NCBI GenBank assembly: GCA_946902875.1
Contig: OX336343.1
Span: 348,754-412,753 of the forward strand
Origin: Nematopogon swammerdamellus
Lineage: Eukaryota; Arthropoda; Insecta; Lepidoptera; Adelidae
Direction of reading: 5' to 3'
DNA length: 64,000 nt
Position 1 is the stretch's first letter. The number at the start of each line of letters is the position of its first letter. A program made the position numbers and the translations under genes. Under the pieces are notes generated by a model that saw only the letters and a program-made list of their open reading frames with translations, searched no databases and was not told the origin of the DNA. This document shows, in pieces, positions 62,977-64,000 of the stretch.

Positions 62977-63892
62977 ATTGAGTGCAGAGGCAGAAGGCTC
63001 GCCTGCTGTCGCATCACCAGTACGCTGGGACACATTCAGTGCAGAGGCAGAAGGCTCGCCTGCTGTCGCATCACCAGTACGCTGGGACACATTCAGTGCA
63101 GAGGCAGAAGGCTCGCCTGCTGTCGCATCACCACTACGCTGGGACACATTCAGTGCAGAGGCAGAAGGCTCGCCTGCTGTCGCATCACCAGTACGCTGGG
63201 ACACATTCAGTGCAGAGGCAGAAGGCTCGCCTGCTGTCGCATCACCACTACGCTGGGACACATTCAGTGCAGAGGCAGAAGGCTCGCGTGCTGTCGCATC
63301 ACCACTACGCTGGGACACATTCAGTGCAGAGGCAGAAGGCTCGCCTGCTGTCGCATCACCACTACGCTGGGACACATTCAGTGCAGAGGCAGAAGGCTCG
63401 CCTGCTGTCGCATCACCACTACGCTGGGACACATTCAGTGCAGAGGCAGAAGGCTCGCCTGCTGTCGCATCACCACTACGCTGGGACACATTCAGTGCAG
63501 AGGCAGAAGGCTCGCCTGCTGTCGCATCACCACTACGCTGGGACACATTCAGTGCAGAGGCAGAAGGCTCGCCTGCTGTCGCATCACCACTACGCTGGGA
63601 CACATTCAGTGCAGAGGCAGAAGGCTCGCCTGCTGTCGCATCACCACTACGCTGGGACACATTCAGTGCAGAGGCAGAAGGCTCGCCTGCTGTCGCATCA
63701 CCACTACGCTGGGACACATTCAGTGCAGAGGCAGAAGGCTCGCCTGCTGTCGCATCACCACTACGCTGGGACACATTCAGTGCAGAGGCAGAAGGCTCGC
63801 CTGCTGTCGCATCACCACTACGCTGGGACACATTCAGTGCAGAGGCAGAAGGCTCGCCTGCTGTCGTATCACCACTACGCTGGGACACATTT
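62977..63892 (+). repeat. 57-bp tandem repeat, 16 copies
   Basis: Unit GTGCAGAGGCAGAAGGCTCG plus CCTGCTGTCGCATCACCACT and ACGCTGGGACACATTCA. 57 is 19 codons, so two plus frames and one minus frame stay open for more than 320 codons (SAEAEGSPAVASPLRWDTF; minus: SQRSGDATAGEPSASALNV). The only substitutions seen are CAGTACG/CACTACG, one CGCGTG and one TCGTATC. No flanking exon, signal or start context, so called a minisatellite. Confidence 0.9.
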
Positions 63893-63925
63893 CTTTGCGA
63901 CTTCCGTTTATTTTATATTAAGTAT

Positions 63926-64000
63926 ACTACCGCGGCTTCGCTAGCGTGAAATTCGTATTTAAAAAGAAGAAAGTAAGTAAGCCCGCTACCGTACCTTTAT
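63926..64000 (-). mobile_element. Helitron 3'-end-like sequence, cut by window end
   Basis: ACCGCGGCTTCGCTAGCGTG, AAATTCGTATTTAAAAAGAA and AAGTAAGTAAG match the inner side of the Helitron 3' end; the CTAG terminus itself is degraded. Confidence 0.5.

Overview
This window looks like lepidopteran (moth or butterfly) nuclear DNA from a gene-poor region saturated with transposable elements. Four things point that way. (1) Rolling-circle Helitrons have the lepidopteran 3' end, read on the other strand as CTAGCTGTTGCCCGCGGCTT, and a 5' end TCTATACATATAATAAAATC. (2) A SINE is present in about eleven copies whose head combines 5S rRNA and tRNA promoter boxes. (3) There are Jockey/CR1-type, RTE-type and CR1/L2-type LINEs. 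(4) Several short dispersed repeats are of kinds I associate with moths and butterflies. I found no intact host protein-coding gene and no convincing tRNA or rRNA gene. Almost all open frames belong to LINEs, transposases or minisatellites.

Layout. 1-1996: Helitron with two mirror-image minisatellite arms. 2080-5770: LINE scrap and three further minisatellites (about 44, 32 and 45 bp). 5840-12330: one nearly full-length LINE (family A, minus strand) split by two clean insertions: a 996-bp nonautonomous hAT (8-bp duplication GTGACAAC) and a 5'-truncated CR1/L2-like LINE with an intact 532-aa frame (8-bp duplication TGACCTTC). 12.4-16.7 kb: GC minisatellite, dispersed repeats, an RTE fragment split by a LINE, and a CpG-rich promoter-like stretch. 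16.7-20.7 kb: a decayed transposase gene split by a 3.5-kb element with inverted ends. 21.7-23.7 kb: a Ty3/Gypsy gag remnant and a TTAA-flanked element.

24.4-34.6 kb is the centrepiece, a four-level nest. A palindromic element is split by a mariner with TA duplications. The mariner's transposase gene is split twice: by a 4.9-kb foldback element with about 820-bp inverted arms, itself containing LINE family B and a MITE, and by a 3.6-kb Helentron-like element. The latter carries a 19-copy 130-bp satellite, the C-terminus of a PIF1/Helitron helicase and a terminal palindrome with arms of about 253 bp.

35-40 kb holds more palindromes, including one of about 1.8 kb with nearly identical arms. 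41-47 kb: SINEs, GC-rich stretches and a LINE RT frame of 355 aa. 48.2-50 kb: a mariner carrying a MITE inserted into another copy of itself. 50-55 kb: SINE, GC-rich islands and a recent 121-bp four-copy array. 55.8-58.2 kb: a second copy of the first Helitron, on the other strand. 58.5-62.2 kb: the best-preserved LINE (family C), with one frameshift and one amber codon. 62.98-63.89 kb: a 16-copy 57-bp array open in several frames.

How the parts work together: autonomous LINEs probably supply reverse transcriptase for the SINEs, and transposase or helicase sources elsewhere would mobilise the MITEs and Helitrons. The density of nests and satellites suggests low recombination, such as W chromosome or pericentromeric-like DNA; this is inference.
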